From: Cyanidiococcus yangmingshanensis
Taxonomy: Eukaryota > Rhodophyta > Bangiophyceae > Cyanidiales > Cyanidiaceae
DNA length: 64,000 bases
NCBI GenBank assembly: GCA_013995675.1
Contig: VWRR01000001.1
Span: forward strand, 682,001-746,000
Reading direction: 5' to 3'
Shown here: in pieces, positions 61,231 through 64,000 of the stretch
Position numbering within the stretch: position 1 is the stretch's first letter
How the letters are laid out: each line of letters starts with the position of its first letter
Translations under genes and position numbers: made by a program
Notes under the pieces: model-generated
Database searches by the model: none
What the model saw: the letters and a program-made list of their open reading frames with translations, nothing else
Told to the model about the DNA's origin: nothing

Positions 61231-63595
61231 TCAGGAAGAAGATGGACCGCGAGTCGCGTCGCCAGACTGAGGTGAGGCTCCAACGTCGGTGCAGACGCGA
61301 CATTCAGTCAGGTAGTCCATCCGAGCGAACTGCCATGGCCATCGAGTGTTGTAGAGGAAAGGTCGCAGATCAAAGCGATTATCTTCGGGGCTGTAGTTTT
61401 CGCAGTGAACGCTTGGCGTAAGCACCGTCATTTTGTGTCGATTCACCGAGTACATTCGAAAGAAAAACTTCACTTTTTCTGCGACTTGCGACGGCGTCAG
61501 ATGCGTTGACCAGAGGCGCACCAGCTGCTCAAACATAGAGACTGGTCCACACCGACCTATCTTGCGTAGCCGCCCATAGAGCGTGAGCTCTGCATAGGTC
61601 ATACCCATATCGGCTTCGTCGGTCTGCACATAATCTCCGGTGATCGGTTCAAGTTCAGCTGTTGGCGGTGCCTCAACGACTTGTGCAAGCGTAGAGAATC
61701 CCAGATGGGTTGCTGCCCAGAGCAGGAAACGGCGCAAATCATGCTTGGAAATGCCGCCGATCGGATTAATATCCGCTGAGCTCGCGTCGTACTTTGTGAG
61801 ATAGCCGCGAAGAGACTCATCGACGTTGGCAGAGCCGAGTACCAGCAGCGCTCGTTGGCCATTTCCTCGAGCCCAAGGCAGCAGTTGAGCGAACAAGAAA
61901 CTGAGCACCATCCGAACGCGGGCTTGTATATTCTGCAACGCAACGTTCTCCGCCGAGGTGCCTCCGTGGAGCCGAAAGCGAGGTGTTCGTCCCGTCACGA
62001 GGGTAAAGACCTGGATGACCGCAGACACAACCGAGTCGATAGGCAAGTCCACATGATACGCACCGATCTCTTTGGCGAGCCGTGCTGCCCGTTCCCTTGT
62101 CGATTTGCTTGAGTTTTCGCTGCCCATGTACGCGGTATGAAGAATGCGTGAGGCGAACTCGCGAGCATCGAACGGAACATAACCATCGTTCATGTCGGGG
62201 TCCATGACGAGGTCCGATTCGAGGCCTACGATGCGGACGAGCCTCACAAATGACATGCTCGTTGCCTTTCTGCGCTTCGGTTGCCACGAGTCGGCACATT
62301 GAGCCAACAAGTGTCGCTGTCGCTGAGCTATCGGCGCCACCGCTCAAGGGCAAGAAGAATCCGCTCATCCCGCTTCTCCGCAAGTAGTCCCAGAGCCAAC
62401 ACGCCGGACCATAGGCGATCTCTTCCTCGGCAGTGTGCAGTCGAACTGGAATGGCTGGACTTGGAACATGTGCCAGCTGCTCTGAAGCCGGCATCAATAA
62501 GCAAAATCGTGTTGTCTGGGCGTTTGCAACCTCATGTGCATCAGGTACGCGACGATTGGCGGCAGTGTCCGACTCGAGTCCAGGATCACGATCCTGCGTC
62601 CACGCATGTTGCCATGGTCCCGAAAAATGCTCCCCTGGATACATAAAGTTCTCAGTTCGAAGCCATTGACCAAACTGATCCACTCGAGGTAGTGGACATG
62701 CAGATGCCGCTTGGACACCACGCGAAGCTATCGCAATACGGTAGGCGGTGACTTGATCCAGGTCAATGTTCGCGACAACTACCTCCACTTCACTAGCTAT
62801 CGAGAACTGAGATGCCTGAGCCACGATCTTACCATTGACACAGATGAGTGCACATCCGTCATAGTAAAGACGTCCACCGTCGCATCCTTGTTGGTTGGCG
62901 TAGAGGTACGCTCCCCCGCCTTTCGCGGTTGCACTCCGCAACAAGTCGATGCGCTGGTCCAACTTTCGCAAATTGTGATGAGAACCGCTCCCGTTGCCTA
63001 TCAGATCACAACCATTCAGGCTGTATCGAATATGGGGCGCATTGGGGGTGAAGAGTTCCTCGCAGGTCTCGCTGGCTACGACCACACCGTCGATATCGAG
63101 TAGCGCCTCACCGATGAGTGTACTGCGTTGTCCAAAAGCGGTCACCTTTTGGACACAGTCTGGTAACGGGTACAACTCCAGAGCTCGTTCACCGTTCGCT
63201 GGCCAGGCAGCAAACCATCGAGACTCTCGGTAGTTTCCATCATCGGCCAGAGCAAGTTTCGGTCGAATCAAAACCACACGACGGTTCAGGAGCAGCACAC
63301 GACAGTTGTACGCGACGTGGCGATGAAGGACCGGCGCACCAACATCAACAAGGATATTATCGGTACATCCGCGAGCAATGATCTGCGCAATCACCTCCCA
63401 ACTGTGCATAAACGTGTCGCTTTCGAAAAAGTGGTCTTCACAACCGTAGCCACTGACCTCTAGCTCGGGTCCGAGGCGATACCGTGCTCCTGCTCGACGC
63501 GCCTCATCTATCGATCGACAGATACGCTCCAGATTCCCCGAAAAGTCTAGTGACCACTGATTCAAGTTACAGGTAGCCACCCGAACCAGTCGCAT
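61231..63595 (-). CDS. NADSYN1: Glutamine-dependent NAD+ synthetase, frame-shifted in this sequence
   Basis: It makes NAD+ from deamido-NAD+ with glutamine-derived ammonia. The N-terminal nitrilase (glutaminase) domain has [29 protein letters not shown] and the catalytic Cys region [14 protein letters not shown]. The synthetase domain has the ATP loop [66 protein letters not shown] and the C-terminal [21 protein letters not shown]. These lie in two frames that join near 62248-62250, where AAA (TTT on the coding strand) has one base too many. Then NEHVI runs into VRLVRIVGL. The total is about 787 residues, slightly longer than the human enzyme because of an insert in the synthetase half. Confidence 0.93.
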
Positions 63596-64000
63596 TTTAT
63601 TCGAGAAGACGCAAACTCAGTACACTTCGAACGAAACGGTTAGGGCTCGTCGAAAATGTCCTCGGTGTCGTGGTCTGTTGTGCCTGCGTCGTGATGCATT
63701 GCCTGTTGTGTTTTCGTTCGCGACAGGGCACGAGTGATGGTTCCCCTCCTGGTGTTCCGATAGCGATTCTGGTCGTATGGAGTTCTGAAATCAAGGAGAT
63801 GGCTGTTGAATCTAGAAATGGGATTGGATCTAGAAGAAGCGTCAAGGGACTAGGGTGAGAACTGGCGTTTGTCGTCAGTTTTGCATACAGGCTCGGCTCG
63901 GACTCGGTCTTGTTCACGGTCGCGGCACCTCAAGAGCGTCTTTGTACTGAAGTTTCTACTGCTTGCTGCATGTGTACGCGCTCCGTTGGATCTTGCACAA
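63596..64000. other. Right-end intergenic stretch
   Basis: About 400 bp upstream of the NAD synthetase start; no gene recognised before the window edge. Confidence 0.5.

Noticed and set aside
1-64000. Mobile elements, LTR elements, CRISPR arrays, rRNA
   Set aside because: No reverse transcriptase, transposase or integrase motif, no regularly spaced repeat array and no rRNA-like sequence was recognised on either strand.

Overview
The window is compact, intron-poor, GC-rich eukaryotic nuclear DNA, best explained as a cyanidialean red alga (Cyanidioschyzon/Cyanidiococcus type). The evidence is about 29 mostly single-exon genes in 64 kb, purely eukaryotic informational genes (UTP22, TAF7, KDM5, RABGGTA, proteasome beta-6, BUD32), plastid-destined proteins (RbfA, a lumenal-type FKBP, an acyl-ACP/acyl-CoA synthetase, a bacterial-type DNA polymerase I) and a laforin with two CBM20 domains, a protein known from Cyanidioschyzon merolae. 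The species cannot be named from sequence alone. I saw no tRNA, rRNA, CRISPR array or recognisable mobile element.

Layout. 0.6-12 kb: UTP22 (ribosome biogenesis), two tandem membrane-anchored sulfotransferases, an acyl-activating enzyme and the Rab geranylgeranyltransferase alpha subunit. 12.6-24.5 kb: a KDM5-type JmjC demethylase, DNA polymerase I (organelle type), pseudouridine synthase PUS7 and laforin. 26-39.6 kb: a VIT/CCC1 metal transporter, a GDP-fucose-type nucleotide-sugar transporter, TDP1, an mTERF protein, UDP-glucose dehydrogenase, a lumenal FKBP and proteasome beta-6. 41-50.6 kb: a PiT phosphate transporter with one GC-AG intron, a TMEM223-like protein, mL40, RlmN, TAF7, a DUF1415 protein and BUD32. 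52.7-63.6 kb: a double B-box protein, an ERV1-type sulfhydryl oxidase, mitochondrial/organellar uS7, RbfA, SNM1/PSO2 and NAD synthetase. Genes are on both strands without operons; neighbours are functionally mixed. UDP-glucose dehydrogenase, the GDP-fucose-type transporter and the two sulfotransferases could feed sulfated-glycan synthesis. TDP1, SNM1 and PolA are DNA maintenance enzymes; RbfA, uS7, mL40, RlmN and mTERF serve organelle gene expression.

The most striking signal is that at least seven conserved genes (UTP22, sulfotransferase 2, PolA, TDP1, BUD32, SNM1, NADSYN), and probably FKBP and RlmN at their 5' ends, change reading frame. All eleven well-supported shifts are in the same direction: one extra base, at or beside a short homopolymer. 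Systematic base over-calling is the simplest explanation, but the uniform sign deserves a direct check. Because of it, gene ends and 'missing' genes in the longer gaps should be read with caution.
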